A stretch of DNA of 64,000 nt from Arabidopsis thaliana (GCF_000001735.4 NC_003075.7:4713001-4777000); one strand, 5' to 3'; counted from the stretch's first letter, positions 43,806-55,681 are shown. Notes: generated by a model not told the origin, from the letters alone. Numbers and translations: made by a program.

Positions 43806-44325
43806 AAATACTCGGTTGACATCTACGAGCACGGAAAGCGCGAGGCGGGTTCTGTGTATTTTGCTATAATCATCCAAGAACAATAATCTGAATCTTTGCA
43901 ACTAATTATTTTGAACAAACCTATCGAAGATATTTGATTGCAACTACATTTAAGTTTGGAGATTGTAAGAAGTTAATTTAGTTTTCGTTATCACTCTCTT
44001 CTCAAACAAAATGTAATGTGTATGTACACGTTAAAACATATGTCCCCCATATATATCTATATTTCTCGTACACTGCAAATTTACTTTCTAACATAACTCA
44101 GGTGATAAATTGATTTGACAGCTAACGCTTACCAACACATGTATGACATTCAATACAACTGTAATTGCCCCAACTAAATCCACAATAGTGGTTATTAAAG
44201 TGAAGAACTTACTGACTCTTCCCGACGATTGACTCTCGAAGATAACTAAGAACATGGCTGACTAATGTTGGTCTGACCTTGGTCCATTGATACGATCAAG
44301 CACTCGTGGAAGAGACATTGTCTAC
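43806..44325. other. Spacer between the Ulp1-like gene and Athila D
   Basis: Gene 3' flank, AT-rich, with a TGTATGTACACG word at about 44018-44030. No coding frame, repeat or LTR end recognised. The five bases before the D LTR (TCTAC, 44321-44325) should be one copy of its target duplication. Confidence 0.5.
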
Positions 44326-45927
44326 TTATAAGTGTGCATTTTACATGTTTTGAGCATCCATTTGTTATCATTATTGCATCATATCACCACTGTTTTATAC
44401 CATTTCTCATCATTTGTCATCACTTTGCATGTTTAGGATAGTTTTGCATGCATATTGTATATTTGTGTTGATTTCAGGTGATTTGGAGCTGTTAACGAGC
44501 TAATTGGAAGAAGCGGACCTGATCATGTCAAACCACTCGACCCCCAGGTCGAGCAGATGCTCCACGACATCAAAGGACCACTTGACCCCCTGGTCGAGTA
44601 GAAGACTTCACCACTCGACTACCTGGCCGAGTACCACCATGAGAGTCACTCGATCACTTCACTCGATCACACCACTCTACCATGAAGTCGAGTATCACCA
44701 TCACCATCACTCGATTACATACTCGATTGCCAGCTAATCACTCGACCTCTCACTCGACCACCTGGGTCGAGTACTGTTCTTAATCCGTCCCAATACTGCG
44801 TCGTTTTGAGTATTAGGGTTTCAGAATATCTCGCTATAAGTAGCATGTACTTTACATTTTCGTAGGGCTAAGTTTTATTTTCCGCAGACACTGTGTTCTT
44901 GACATTTTGTAATCTGGATTTCTCTTAATCAATTCAGTATTCAGCATTTTGTTCTTGATTTCGTTTACTGTTGTTCATCATGTTATCACCTTGCTATTAC
45001 TCTGTTGTTATCATGTTTTCATTCTATTCAACGTGTATGTTCTCTGCAATGATGTCTGAGTAGTGAATAAGTTTCTGAGGATGGGTTAGAGTAGTTTAGA
45101 ATTCTCAGTATGCTAGGTGGTTGAGTTTGATTGATATATCCCTTCTGGATTAGTTGTTCTTAATGCATATTGCTTTCTGATCAACTGGAATTGGAGCCCA
45201 GACATTTCTGCGCCCAAAAGGTGTTCGATGAAATGTTTGAACCACTAATTCTAGAGATTCGTGGCTCTGTACCAAGGTATTGGTTGCAGGGAGCGTTTTG
45301 GCTTTAACTTGTTGATTCGTAAGCCTGTTAGGTTAGCTCTCGTCAATGGTGATTAAGTCTGGGACTAAGTTAACTTGAGAGTCTCTGTTGCGGTGACACT
45401 TAGATTTGGTTTTTGTTGTCTAGGGATAATTTATTGAGCATGTCAATCACCTGTAAACTGAGGAAACAAACCTACTCAATTACCCCATCCTCGTGAATTC
45501 TTTATGTGATTGATTTCTTTGTTACGCTACTGTTGTTTACTGCATCTTGTCATCTGTTGCTTAGTTTCTACAATTCTTTCCTGTTACTCGACCTGATACT
45601 CGACCACCCAGTTGTCTAGCAACAGACTGTGCAGTCGAGTATCTTTGTTTCGGTTACTGCATGTTACTCGACCAGTCACTCGACCACCCCAGTGCTCTGC
45701 AACGAGTTGTGTTGGTCGAGTGTTTTACTGTATCCGCTTGATTTTCTGTTTTCTGCATGTTCACTTAGGACTGCTAGAACACACCAAAACCTGTTATTGC
45801 TTGGCTTGACTTAGTGACTTCTGATCACATCTTGATTGTTAGCATCACATCCATTTGGATTGACAACCTAAAATACTACAATGACATGATTGATGTTTTA
45901 GGATAATTGAGTAAAAACCTATTATCA
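44326..45927 (+). repeat. 5' LTR of Athila D
   Basis: It starts TTATAAGTGTGC, a one-base change from the TGATAAGTGTG of F, and ends CTATTATCA; 1602 bp. A TATA box (GCTATAAG) lies at 44833-44840. Upstream, 44535-44770 is packed with CACTCGACC and GGTCGAGTA words. A second cluster lies at 45588-45722, in the transcribed part. It aligns with the F LTR, except that F lacks the TATA segment and has an extra 106-bp duplication. Confidence 0.85.
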
Positions 45928-45930
45928 ATT

Positions 45931-45943
45931 TGGCGCTGTTGCC
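45931..45943 (+). promoter_or_regulatory. Primer-binding site of Athila D
   Basis: TGGCGCTGTTGCC, one mismatch to the tRNA-Asp complement, three bases after the LTR. Confidence 0.85.
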
Positions 45944-46072
45944 GATTAGGTGTTTGTTTGTTACATTTAAGATTTCAAACTTGCTTAGATCAAGTTCTTT
46001 TTCAATTTTCAGTTCAGTTACTGACTGTGTATTTTTGTTGTTGTCTTTTTGATCCAGGTACACCTCTGCTGT

Positions 46073-48290
46073 ATGCAAACTCGATCACCAGAGAACCAGA
46101 ACCTCTTTTTCAACAATAACATCGACCACATGGCTTGCGAATTCAGAGAAAGAAGAAACACAGTCCACCTTTTACCCCAACAACCACTCGAAATGGCTGA
46201 CGAACAGAATCAACAGAATGGTCCTGCCAACATTGGTGATGTAGATGCACCATCGTCAGAGGAAAGGAATTGCACCTCCTGCTATCCAGAACAATAACTT
46301 CGAGATTAAGAGTGGTCTCATCTCGATGATTCAGGGAAACAAATTCCATGGTCTACCAATGGAGGATCCACTCGACCACCTTGATGAATTCGATAGGCTC
46401 TGCAACCTAACAAAAATCAATGGTGTAAGTGAAGACGGATTCAAGCTCTGTTTATTTCCATTCTCGTTGGGCGACAAAGCACACATCTGAGAGAAGAATC
46501 TGCCCCATGACTCCATCACCACCTGGGATGATTGCAAGAAGGCTTTTCTAGCAAAGTTTTTCTCCAATGTCAGAACTGCAAGACTCAGAAATGAGATCTC
46601 TGGCTTTTCACAGAAGACTGGTGAAAGCTTCTGTGAAGCATGAGAGCGTTTCAAGGGTTACACCAACCAATGCCCTCATCATGGCTTCAAGAAAGCCTCT
46701 CTGCTCAGTACTTTATATACATGCGTTTTACCACGCATCAGAATGCTTCTAGATACCGCCAGCAATGGGAATTTCCAGAATAAAGATGTTGAAGAAGGCT
46801 GGGAATTGGTTGAGAACATTGCTCAATCAAATGGTAATTACAACGAGGACTGCGACAGGACCATCGGAGGCATAGCTAACTCTGATGACAAACACAGGAA
46901 GGAGATCAAAGCGCTGAATGACAAGCTGGACAAAATTCTTCTTAGCCAGCAGAAGCATGTGCACTTCCTTGTTGATGACGAGCAGTATCAAGTCCAAGAT
47001 GGGGAGGGGAACCAGTTAGAAGAAGTCAGCTGCATCAACAATCAAGGTGGCTACAAAGGATACACCAACTTGAAAACCAACAACCCCAACCTCTCCTACC
47101 GCAGCACCAACGTTGGTAATCCTTAGGATCAGGTGTATCCTCCACAGCAACAACAAGATCAGAACAAACCTTTTGTTCCTTACAATCAAGGTTTTGTTCC
47201 CAAGCAGCAATTTCAGGGGAACTACCAGCCGCAACCACCACCAAGGTTTGCACCTTAGCAAAACCAAGGTCCTGCTGCTCCTGATGCTGAAATGAAACAG
47301 ATGGTACAACCGCTGCTACAAGGACAAGCATCTAGCTCCATGGAATTTACTAAGTAGTTATCTGAATTGCACCATAACCTGGACTGCAGCTACAATGACC
47401 TGAATGCTAAAGTGGAGGCATTGAATACCAAAGTCAGATACTTGGAAGAACAATCAGCATATACCTCTGCACCTAAAGTTACAGGACTTCCTGGGAAGTC
47501 AATACAGAATCCAAAGGAGTACGCAACTGCTCACGCCATCACTATCTACTATGATCGAGAGCTGCCAAGTCAACCTGTCCCTGACTTAATCCCTAGGGAC
47601 AGTGATGTTCAAGAAGGGGAGCCTTCTACTCAGACTGAGGTCTCTGTTGTTGAATTCAACAATTCTGATGGTTTTGGCGATCTCATTCAATCCACCTCGG
47701 AAGAGAAAGCAACCATAATTGAGAGGATGGTAAAACGTTTCAAACCTACTCCATTACCCTCACGTGCTCTTCCATGGAAATTGAGGAAAGCATGGATGGA
47801 GAGATACAAGTCTGTTGTAGCAAAACAGCTAGACGAGATTGAAGCAGTGATGCCACTGATGGAAGTTCTCAACTTGATTCCTGATCCTCACAAAGATGTG
47901 AGAAATCTAATACTGGAAAGGATCAAGATGTATCACGATTCAAATGATGAATGTGATGCTACTCCATCTCGTGCTACTGAAAAGAGGATTGTTCAAGAAA
48001 AGTTAGAAGATCCTGGATCTTTTACTCTACCATGTTCCATTGGTGAATTAGCTTTCAGGGATTGCATGTGCGATCTCGGAGCCTATGTCAGCTTAATGCG
48101 ACTCTTTGTGGCAAGAAGGTTGGAATTTATTCAGTACAGACCTTGTGACCTGACTTTGATCCTTGCGGATAGGTCTTCACGAAAACCCTTCGGCATGTTG
48201 AAAGATCTACCAGTCATGATTAATGGAGTGGAAGTGCCTACAGACTTCGTGGTGCTGGATATGGAAGAAGAGCATAAGGATCCCCTAATC
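46073..48290 (+). pseudogene. Gag-protease of Athila D, truncated in protease
   Basis: ATG 46073 (MQTRSPENQNLFFNNN), matching the gag start of F. Gag blocks: [31 protein letters not shown], [13 protein letters not shown], then a Pro/Gln-rich region with [23 protein letters not shown] wording. From 47367 a 316-codon frame contains the protease, reading [10 protein letters not shown] where F has [10 protein letters not shown]. It ends at KDPLI, mid-protease. Stops relative to F are mostly TGG to TGA and CAG to TAG. At least one frame change lies near 46260. Confidence 0.85.
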
Positions 48291-48469
48291 TCGTACTTTA
48301 CGCGACTGCGCTACTGATCGCAGCGAAAGAAGAGAGGTCGAGTATCCTCAGAGCGGTGCTGGCCGCCACAGAGCTGATGAGGTCGAGTACCCACCTGCTC
48401 GAGCTGATACAGAACAGGGCGGCTCGTCTATGGCCTGGGAGCAATCACAGGCAGCCATTGACGACCAAC
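48291..48469 (+). pseudogene. 3' fragment of the envelope-position ORF fused to protease
   Basis: The stretch from TCTCGTA matches element F from about 63371 to 63537 (shared words GAGAGGTCGAGTATCCTCAG, GCGGTGCTGGCCGCCACAG, GGAGCAATCACAGG). In F this is the end of the envelope-position ORF. Here it follows directly after the broken protease, so an internal deletion removed everything between. It ends at 48469, where the E LTR starts. Confidence 0.85.
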
Positions 48470-50050
48470 TGATAACACTAGATTTTAACCTTTTTAAGCC
48501 CTTGCTTTTCATGCATTTAGTTTAGTTTCATGTCTTTTTTCATGCATTCTTAGTCTCTTTTCCTTCTTTTGCACATTTTGCATTGCATTGCCTAGCATAC
48601 TTGCATTTGGAGTGTTTTGCAGGTGAATTAGGTACTTTTGGACTCAACTTGGAGGTTTCTAAGACAAGGGATGGACAAACTCGAGTTCGGGGGACCTAAG
48701 GAAGGATTTGAAGTTTACTCGGCCTATGTACTCGGCTGGAGGCCGAGTGGAGCACACGTGAAAAACAAGGAGCCTACTCGACCAAGGCACTCGGCTAAAG
48801 GCCGAGTGGTGCACTTAAGGAAGAAGAGAAGCCACTTGACCAAGCCACTCGGCCAAGAGCCGAGCTATGTGACCAAGACCAAGCCACTCGGCTTTTCTAC
48901 TCGGCCTAGGGCCGAGCGCTCCTGCGCCGACTTTCCTATTTTGTCTTATTCCCAATTAGGGCAACCTAGGATTGTGTATAAATAGATCTCTTATGTTTTT
49001 ACCCAAAATATCTTTGTTTTGTCTTCTGGATATTAGGGTTCTTAGATTTCTTTTGCATTTTCTGGTTGTTGTGTTGAGAATTTGGATTTCATTTCTTCTG
49101 GAAACTTGTTTATCTCATTGAGATCTATCATTTGTTAAGTTTATAATGATTTCTGGGTTTTATGAATTTTCTGGGTTTTGTTCTATGATGTTCTTCATTG
49201 TTCTTGAGTAGTCTTCTTCAGAGTTCTTGAGGATGGGTTAGGTTTAGGTGGATTCCTCTTTTCTTTAGCTAGCTAAGTTTATAAATGCATGATTCCCTTC
49301 TGTTTTAGGAGTTCTTAATGCTATTTTCTTTCTGATCAATTGAAAATTGATTTCAGACTTTCTCCACCTAATAAGTGTTTGATGAAATGTCTGAACCAAC
49401 TAATTTCAGAGATTTGTAGATTCTAGCCCAAGACATTGGATGTTTAGACTGCTTATTGACTTTAATAGATTGGTGTTTAAAGCCTGCTTTATTATGTTTC
49501 ATCAATGAAAATTGAGATTAGGAAGTTCTAAAGTTATGAGAATCATTGTCACGAAAGTGGATTGATTTGGTTTTGAATCTATTGTCTAGGGATAGCTTGA
49601 TTGAGTTTGTTAGTTAGCTAATGGATTGAGGAGTCCACTAAGACCAATTACCCCATTCTTAAGAGCTCTGTTTCGTTTATTTGTGCAAAACTCATATTTT
49701 TAGTACTCTGTTCGTCTCGTGCAAAATTGGTGTTTTTAGTATTGTACTCGACCTGTTTACTCGTTTGCTCGACCGAGTGCTTTACCTAGTGCTTGGTTTA
49801 CTTTCCGCTTTTGCTGTTTGAGTTCTTTATTTTCTGCTTAGTGTAGTTTTGTTTCTGAATTTGATTTGCATGTTAACCTGTTGCTTAGGTTTAGTAGAAA
49901 CACACCAAACCTATTCACACTTGGCTTGACTTAGTATTCTTTGATCGTATCCTGATTGATAGCAATTACACCCATTTGGATTGACACCTTACATGTTGCA
50001 ATGACATAAGATGCATTTAGGGAATTGACACACCGAAAACCCTTGTATCA
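48470..50050 (+). repeat. 5' LTR of Athila E
   Basis: Ends TGATAACACTAG and CCCTTGTATCA; 1581 bp. A TATA box (GTATAAATAG) lies at 48976-48985. Just upstream, 48728-48921 carries four hairpin words of the CACTCGGC..GCCGAGTG type. The start is alignable with the minus-strand start of LTR A (TGATAACAC..), so E and A are related families. Confidence 0.85.
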
Positions 50051-50053
50051 ATT

Positions 50054-50066
50054 TGGCGCCGTTGCC
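50054..50066 (+). promoter_or_regulatory. Primer-binding site of Athila E
   Basis: TGGCGCCGTTGCC, perfect over 13 bases to the tRNA-Asp complement, three bases after the LTR. The match does not continue into GGGGA. Confidence 0.9.
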
Positions 50067-50259
50067 ATTTGGGTGTTTTTCTTGTTACATTTAGAATTTC
50101 TGAGTTATTAAGATCAAGTTCTATTTCTTTCTTTCTGGTTACTCACTTGTTTCTTCATTTGCTTGTTTTTGTTTTGCAGGTACTCTTACTCTACTAGCAC
50201 GTCGAGTATAAGCGTCGAGTATCATCAAAACTGGATTACTCATTTCAAATCTGGTCGTA

Positions 50260-51921
50260 ATGGCCAATGAAGCGAATGTTCGTGAGTTGCCATGCAACAT
50301 TGGTACTGGAGATGCACCAAGAAACCACCATCAAAGAGTTGGTATTGTCCCACCTCCTGTTGAGAATGAGAATTTTGAGATCAAGATTGGTCTGATCTCC
50401 ATGAATCAAGGGAACAAGTTTCATGGACTTCCAATGGAGGATCCATTAGATCACCTTGATAGTTTTGATCGATTATGTAGTCTCACAAAGATCAATGGAG
50501 TTAGTGAGGACAGTTTCAAGCTCCGGTTATTCCCTTTCTCACTTGGAGATAAAGCTCATCTTTGGGAAAAGACTTTGTCTGCTTCATCTATAAGCACTTG
50601 GACTGATTGTAAGACGGCATTCCTAGCTAAGTACTTCTCTAACTCAAGAACAGCTAGATTGAGGAATGAGATTTCGGGATTCAATCAGAAGACTTCTGAA
50701 TCATTTTCTGCGGCATGGGAACGTTTCAAAGGATATACCACTCAGTGCCCGCACCACGGTTTCACGAAAGCCTCCCTCCTCAGTACTCTATACCGAGGTG
50801 CTTTGCCCAAGATCCGACTACTCTTGGATACAACTTCAAATGGTAACTTTCTCAACAAAGATGTAGCCTCTGGATGGGAACTTGTGGAAAACTTGGCTCA
50901 ATCTGATTGGAATTATTGTGATGAATTTGATCGATCCTTTCGAGGTGCCACTGATAACGCGAACAGCCACATGACGGAATTACAAGCTTTGCATGCCAAG
51001 ATCGATAAGTTGGTCATTGCTCTACCTAGACCAATTGTTGAGAGACCTATTCACTACATCACCAACGAGGAGCAACAGCAGATTCAGGAAGGGCAGTCCT
51101 ACTCATATGAGGAAGTGAGCTACATACAGAATCAAGGTGGCTACAACAAAGGATACAACAACTACAAGCCACCTCCTTCCAACAACCCCTACCGAAACAA
51201 CACTGTGATTCCCCCACACCCTCCGGTTTATCCTCCGTATCAGCATCAACCTCCACCCTATGTTCCATTCCCAAATAGTTTCAACCTCGGGTCGCACCCT
51301 ATCCCAACTCCACCAATACCAACCCCACCTGTTCCTGACTTTACAGCACTACTTCAGCAGATCGTCCAAAGTCAAAATAGTGATGTTTCGGTAATCGAAA
51401 AGCATTTAGTTGAAATAAATACCAATATGGATTCTTCTTTAGTTGATCTCCAAAGGCAGATTGACACTTTGATTTCTAAAATCAACCCTGACGAAAGGAG
51501 AGTTGCATCTACTTCAGCACCAGCACATAGCTCCCAACTCAAAGGGAAATCTATCCTAGATTACACACTAGTCACTGAGGACAGTGAAGTTCAAGAAGGG
51601 GAGGATTTAACTCCAGAAAAAGACCAGAGAGTTGAACTCGACCAGGATACTCTGCCTGCCAACCGAGCACAAGTTCCAGTTCATGAGAAACCAGCTGCTG
51701 AAGAAGATAAGTGGAAAGTGTTCATTCCACCGCCCTATAAACCCAAACTTCCCTTTCCAGGAAGGTTCAAGAAGCAGATTTTGGAAAAGTACATAGCCAT
51801 GTTCTCTAGGCACATCAATGAGATAGAGCTCAAGATGCCACTCGTAGATGCCTTTATGCTTATTCCAGATTCTCACAAGTTCTTGAAAGATATGATCATG
51901 GAAAGAATTCAAGAAGTTTAA
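50260..51921 (+). CDS. gag: Athila E gag
   Basis: A 553-codon frame from ATG 50260 (MANEANVRELPCNIGTGDAP) to TAA 51919-51921. Residues about 45-100 hold the [20 protein letters not shown] and [12 protein letters not shown] blocks. About 110-160 holds [20 protein letters not shown] and [13 protein letters not shown], the retrotransposon gag core. A Tyr/Asn/Pro-rich region follows (NNYKPPPSNNPYRNN, then PIPTPPIPTPPVPDF), then a charged end. No CCHC knuckle is seen. The next frame (pol) starts three bases later in the same phase, so the TAA is all that separates gag from pol. Gag assembles the cytoplasmic particle. Confidence 0.85.
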   Translation: MANEANVRELPCNIGTGDAPRNHHQRVGIVPPPVENENFEIKIGLISMNQGNKFHGLPMEDPLDHLDSFDRLCSLTKINGVSEDSFKLRLFPFSLGDKAHLWEKTLSASSISTWTDCKTAFLAKYFSNSRTARLRNEISGFNQKTSESFSAAWERFKGYTTQCPHHGFTKASLLSTLYRGALPKIRLLLDTTSNGNFLNKDVASGWELVENLAQSDWNYCDEFDRSFRGATDNANSHMTELQALHAKIDKLVIALPRPIVERPIHYITNEEQQQIQEGQSYSYEEVSYIQNQGGYNKGYNNYKPPPSNNPYRNNTVIPPHPPVYPPYQHQPPPYVPFPNSFNLGSHPIPTPPIPTPPVPDFTALLQQIVQSQNSDVSVIEKHLVEINTNMDSSLVDLQRQIDTLISKINPDERRVASTSAPAHSSQLKGKSILDYTLVTEDSEVQEGEDLTPEKDQRVELDQDTLPANRAQVPVHEKPAAEEDKWKVFIPPPYKPKLPFPGRFKKQILEKYIAMFSRHINEIELKMPLVDAFMLIPDSHKFLKDMIMERIQEV

Positions 51922-51924
51922 GGA

Positions 51925-54900
51925 ATGGTAGTGTTGAGTCATGAATGCAGTGCCATACTAGAAAGGAAGGTGATTCCTAAGAAGTTAGGTGATCTAGGTT
52001 CCTTTACACTACCTTGCTCCTTAGGCCCTCTAGTTTTCAACAAATGCTTATGCGATCTTGGAGCTTCGGTCAGCCTTATGTTGCTGTCTATTGCGAAGAG
52101 GCTAGGATTCTCCAAGTATAAAGCATGCTACATTCAGCTAGTTCTTGTTGATAGGTCCGTAAGAATACCTCATGGCATGTTGGAAGATTTGCCGGTAAGG
52201 ATCGGATCAGTAGAAATCCCAACTGACTTCGTGGTTCTAGAAATGGATGAAGAACCTAAAGATCCTCTCATATTGGGAAGACCCTTCTTAGCTACCGCTG
52301 GAGCCTTGATAGATGTCAGAAAAGGTAAAATTGATCTAAACCTTGGAGGAAACCTCAATATGACCTTTGATATTAAGAAAACCATGAGGAAGCCAACCAT
52401 TCAGGGTCAAGTTTTCTATATTGAAGAGATGGATAGATTGGCAGATGGGTTGCTTGAGGAACTTAACGAGAAAGATCATTTACAGAGTGCTCTGACCAAG
52501 GATGGAGAGCATGGATACCTATACCTAGAAACTCAGGGTTACAAAGATCTATTAGATTCCCATAGACCGGTAGAAGCATGGGAGACATTTGAGGAGTTGG
52601 ATATCTGTTCAAAGGAGGTCAGTTCAGTCACAGAAAGTGAAGAAAGTTCTACTCGACCTGTGTACTCTAGCAGTCAATCGAGCAAGATAACAGAGGAACC
52701 TAACTCGACTGGAACAGCCGAGGACACTCGATCGAGCACCATCTCTGATGATTGGTCAGAACTCAAAGCTCCAAAGGTTGACCTTAAGCCTCTCCCAAAA
52801 GGTCTGAGGTACGCATTTCTTGGTCCTAATGACACTTATCCTGTTATCATAAATGATGAATTGAGTGATGAACAAGTGCATCAATTATTGACCGAACTTA
52901 GGAAGTATAGGAGAGCAATTGGATATTCATTAGCAGACATTAAGGGAATTTCACCTAGTTTATGTACTCATAGAATTCATCTTGAAAATGAATCATATTC
53001 TAGTGTTGAACCACAAAGAAGGCTAAATCCAAATTTAAAAGATGTGGTAAAAAAGGAAATTCTGAAATTGCTTGATGCTGATATTATCTATCCTATTTCT
53101 GATTGCACTTGGGTCTCAGCAGTTCATTGTGTTCCTAAGAAGGGGGGAATGACTGTAATTAAAAATGATCATGATGAGCTCATTCCTACTAGGACAATAA
53201 CAGGACATAGAATGTGCATTGATTATAGGAAATTGAATGCTGCAACTAGAAAAGATCATTTACCTTTGCCATTCATTGACCAAATGTTAGAAAGGCTAGC
53301 TAATCATGTTTATTATTGTTTTCTTGATGGTTATAGTGGTTTCTTTCAAATTGCTATTCACCCTAATGATCAGGAAAAGACTACTTTTAATTGCCCCTAT
53401 GGAACTTTTGCTTATAAGAGAATGCCTTTTGGTTTGTGTAATGCACCTGGAACTTTCCAGCGAAGCATGACTTCTATATTCTCGGATTTCATCGAGGAGA
53501 TAATGGAGGTATTTATGGACGATTTCTCAGTCTATGGATCCTCTTTCTCCTCATGTTTGTTAAACTTGTGCAGAGTTCTAGAAAGGTGCGAGGAGACAAA
53601 CTTAGTTCTCAACTGGGAGAAGTGCCACTTCATGGTTCAAGAAGGAATAGTGCTTGGGCATAAAATCTCAAGAAAGGGAATTGAGGTTGATAAAGCCAAG
53701 ATTGACGTTATGGTTCAGTTGCAACCGCCTAAGACGGTTAAGGATATTAGGAGCTTTTTGGGACATGCGGGATTCTACAGGAGATTCATCAAGGATTTTT
53801 CCAAGATCGCTAGACCTCGGACTCGTCTGCTGTGCAAAGAGGCCGAGGTTGATTTTGATGAAGATTTTTTGAAAGCTTTTCACTCCATTAAAGAAGCCTT
53901 AGTGTCGGCACCCATTGTGCGAGCACCTAATTGGAACCACCCTTTTGAGATTATGTGTGATGCTTCAGATTATGTTGTAGGAGTAGTTCTAGGTCAAAGG
54001 ATTGACAAGAAGCTTCATGTTATCTACTATGGTAGTAGGATCTTAGACGACACACAGAGTAGGTATGCAACCACTGAGAAGGAATTATTGGTTGTAGTCT
54101 TCGCCTTTGAGAAGTTCAGGAGTTACTTGGTTGGTTTAAAAGTCATTGTCTATACGGATCATGCAGCCTTGAAGCACATCTATGCAAAGAAGGACACTAA
54201 ACCTAGGCTTTTGAGATGGATACTACTTCTGCAAGAATTTGACATGGAGATTATTGACAAGAGAGGATTAGAGAATGGAGTAGCGGATCACCTTTCAAGA
54301 ATGAGGATGACAGAGGCAGCCGCAATTGATGATTCTATGCCCGAAGAACAACTCCTAGCAATTGGGACCGGTTTTGACAAGTTTAAGATTGAAACAATGT
54401 GTGCTACAAGGAATGAAAAATTGCCTTGGTATGTGGATCTCGTTAACTACTTAGCTGCTGGAATAGTCCCTAATGAGTTAAGCTCATACCAGAAGAAAAA
54501 GTTTTTCAGAGACATTAATCACTACTATTGGGATGAGCCATTCTTGTATAAGAAGGGAGTAAATGGTTTGTTTAGAAGATGTATTGCTGAAGAGGAAGTT
54601 CAGGGAGTGTTAGAGCTTTGTCACAATTCACCTTATGGAGGTCACTTTGCTACTTTCAAGACAGTTCAGAAGGTTCTACAAGCGGGATTATGGTGGCCTT
54701 CTATATTTAAAGATGCACATGAGCACATAACAAGATGTGATCGATGCCAGCGAGTTGGGAACATTTCTAGGAGAAATGAGATGCCTCAGAACCCAATCCT
54801 TGAAATAGAGGTTTTTGATGTATGGGGAATCGACTTTATGGGACCTTTCGAGCCAGCTTCATATGAAAACAAGTACATCTTGGTAGCTGTGGATTATGTG

Positions 54901-55681
54901 TCAAAATGGGTGGAAGCAATAGCTAGCCCAACAAATGACTCCAAGGCGATTTTAAAACTTTTTAAAACCATCATTTTCCCAAGATTTGGTATTCCAAGGG
55001 TAGTGATAAGCGATGGGGGCTCACATTTTATCAACAAGGTTTTTGAGAACCTTTTGAGGAAGAATGGGGTTAAGCACAATGTAGCTACTCCTTATCACCC
55101 CAGACTAGTGGACAAGTCGAGGTTAGTAACAAGCAGAACAAAGCTATCCTACTTAAAGTTGTGGGGATATCAAGGCGAGATTGGCCAACTAAGCTCGATG
55201 ACACCCTTTGGGCCTATAGGACAGCATTTAAAACTCCAATAGGGAGAACCCCTTTTCAGCTTCTTTACGGTAAGTGCTGTCATCTCCCTGTTGAAGTAGA
55301 ATATAGAGCCATGTGGGCAACTAAGCTTCTAAATCTTGACATAGGGACAACACAAAAAAAGAGGTCTCTAGATCTTCATGAGCTTGAAGAGATAAGGTTA
55401 GAATCATATGAGAGCTCCAAGATCTACCAAGAAAGGACCAAAGCTTTTCATGACAAGAAGATTCTGCATAAAGATTTTAAAGCTGGTGATCAAGTGTTAC
55501 TATTCAACTCAAGGTTCAAGCTTTTTCCGGGGAAACTCAAATCAAGATGGTCAGGCCCTTTCACTATTAAAGAGGTACTTCCCTTTAGTGCAGTTGAAAT
55601 AGTTTCAAGAGAGGGTTATGAGTTTAAAGTGAATGGGCAAAGATTCAAGAAGTACCTAGTGGACAGCATCATTCCCGAAGG
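51925..55681 (+). pseudogene. pol: Athila E pol: protease, RT, RNase H, integrase
   Basis: The frame from 51925 is open for 1105 codons to 55242. Protease: [12 protein letters not shown] (residue about 40) and [16 protein letters not shown] linker follows with Ser/Thr-rich STRP words from CTCGACC repeats. RT: CIDYRKLNAATRKDHLPLPF, FLDGYSGFFQI and EVFMDDFSVYG, with the catalytic pair at about residue 530. RNase H: IMCDASDYVVG and VYTDHAALKHIYA. Integrase: zinc region near 900-945, D in WGIDFMGPF, D in VISDGGSHF. A one-base deletion near 55100 shifts the frame; the other frame supplies E in GQVEVSNK and runs to the F LTR at 55682. Apart from this shift the catalytic residues look complete. Confidence 0.9.

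Larger units (their letters stand above)
44326..48469 (+). mobile_element. Athila D: 5' LTR, gag and a fused fragment of the envelope-position ORF
   Basis: LTR (44326-45927), primer site (45931-45943) and gag-protease (46073-48290), then a direct join to the last 180 bp of an ORF whose full version is in element F. The whole middle of the element is deleted. The remaining 3' part is cut at 48470 by the LTR of element E. D and F are the same family: LTRs, gag and the 3' fragment align closely. Confidence 0.85.
48470..55681 (+). mobile_element. Athila E: LTR, gag and nearly intact pol, cut by element F
   Basis: 5' LTR (48470-50050), primer site, gag (50260-51921) and pol with protease, RT, RNase H and integrase (51925-55681). 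The start TGATAACAC lies inside the D fragment, and the integrase tail is cut at 55682 by the F LTR. Only one stop and one single-base frameshift interrupt about 5.4 kb of coding DNA, making it the best-preserved pol in the window. Its envelope-position ORF and 3' LTR, if present, would lie beyond element F, outside the window. Confidence 0.85.
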
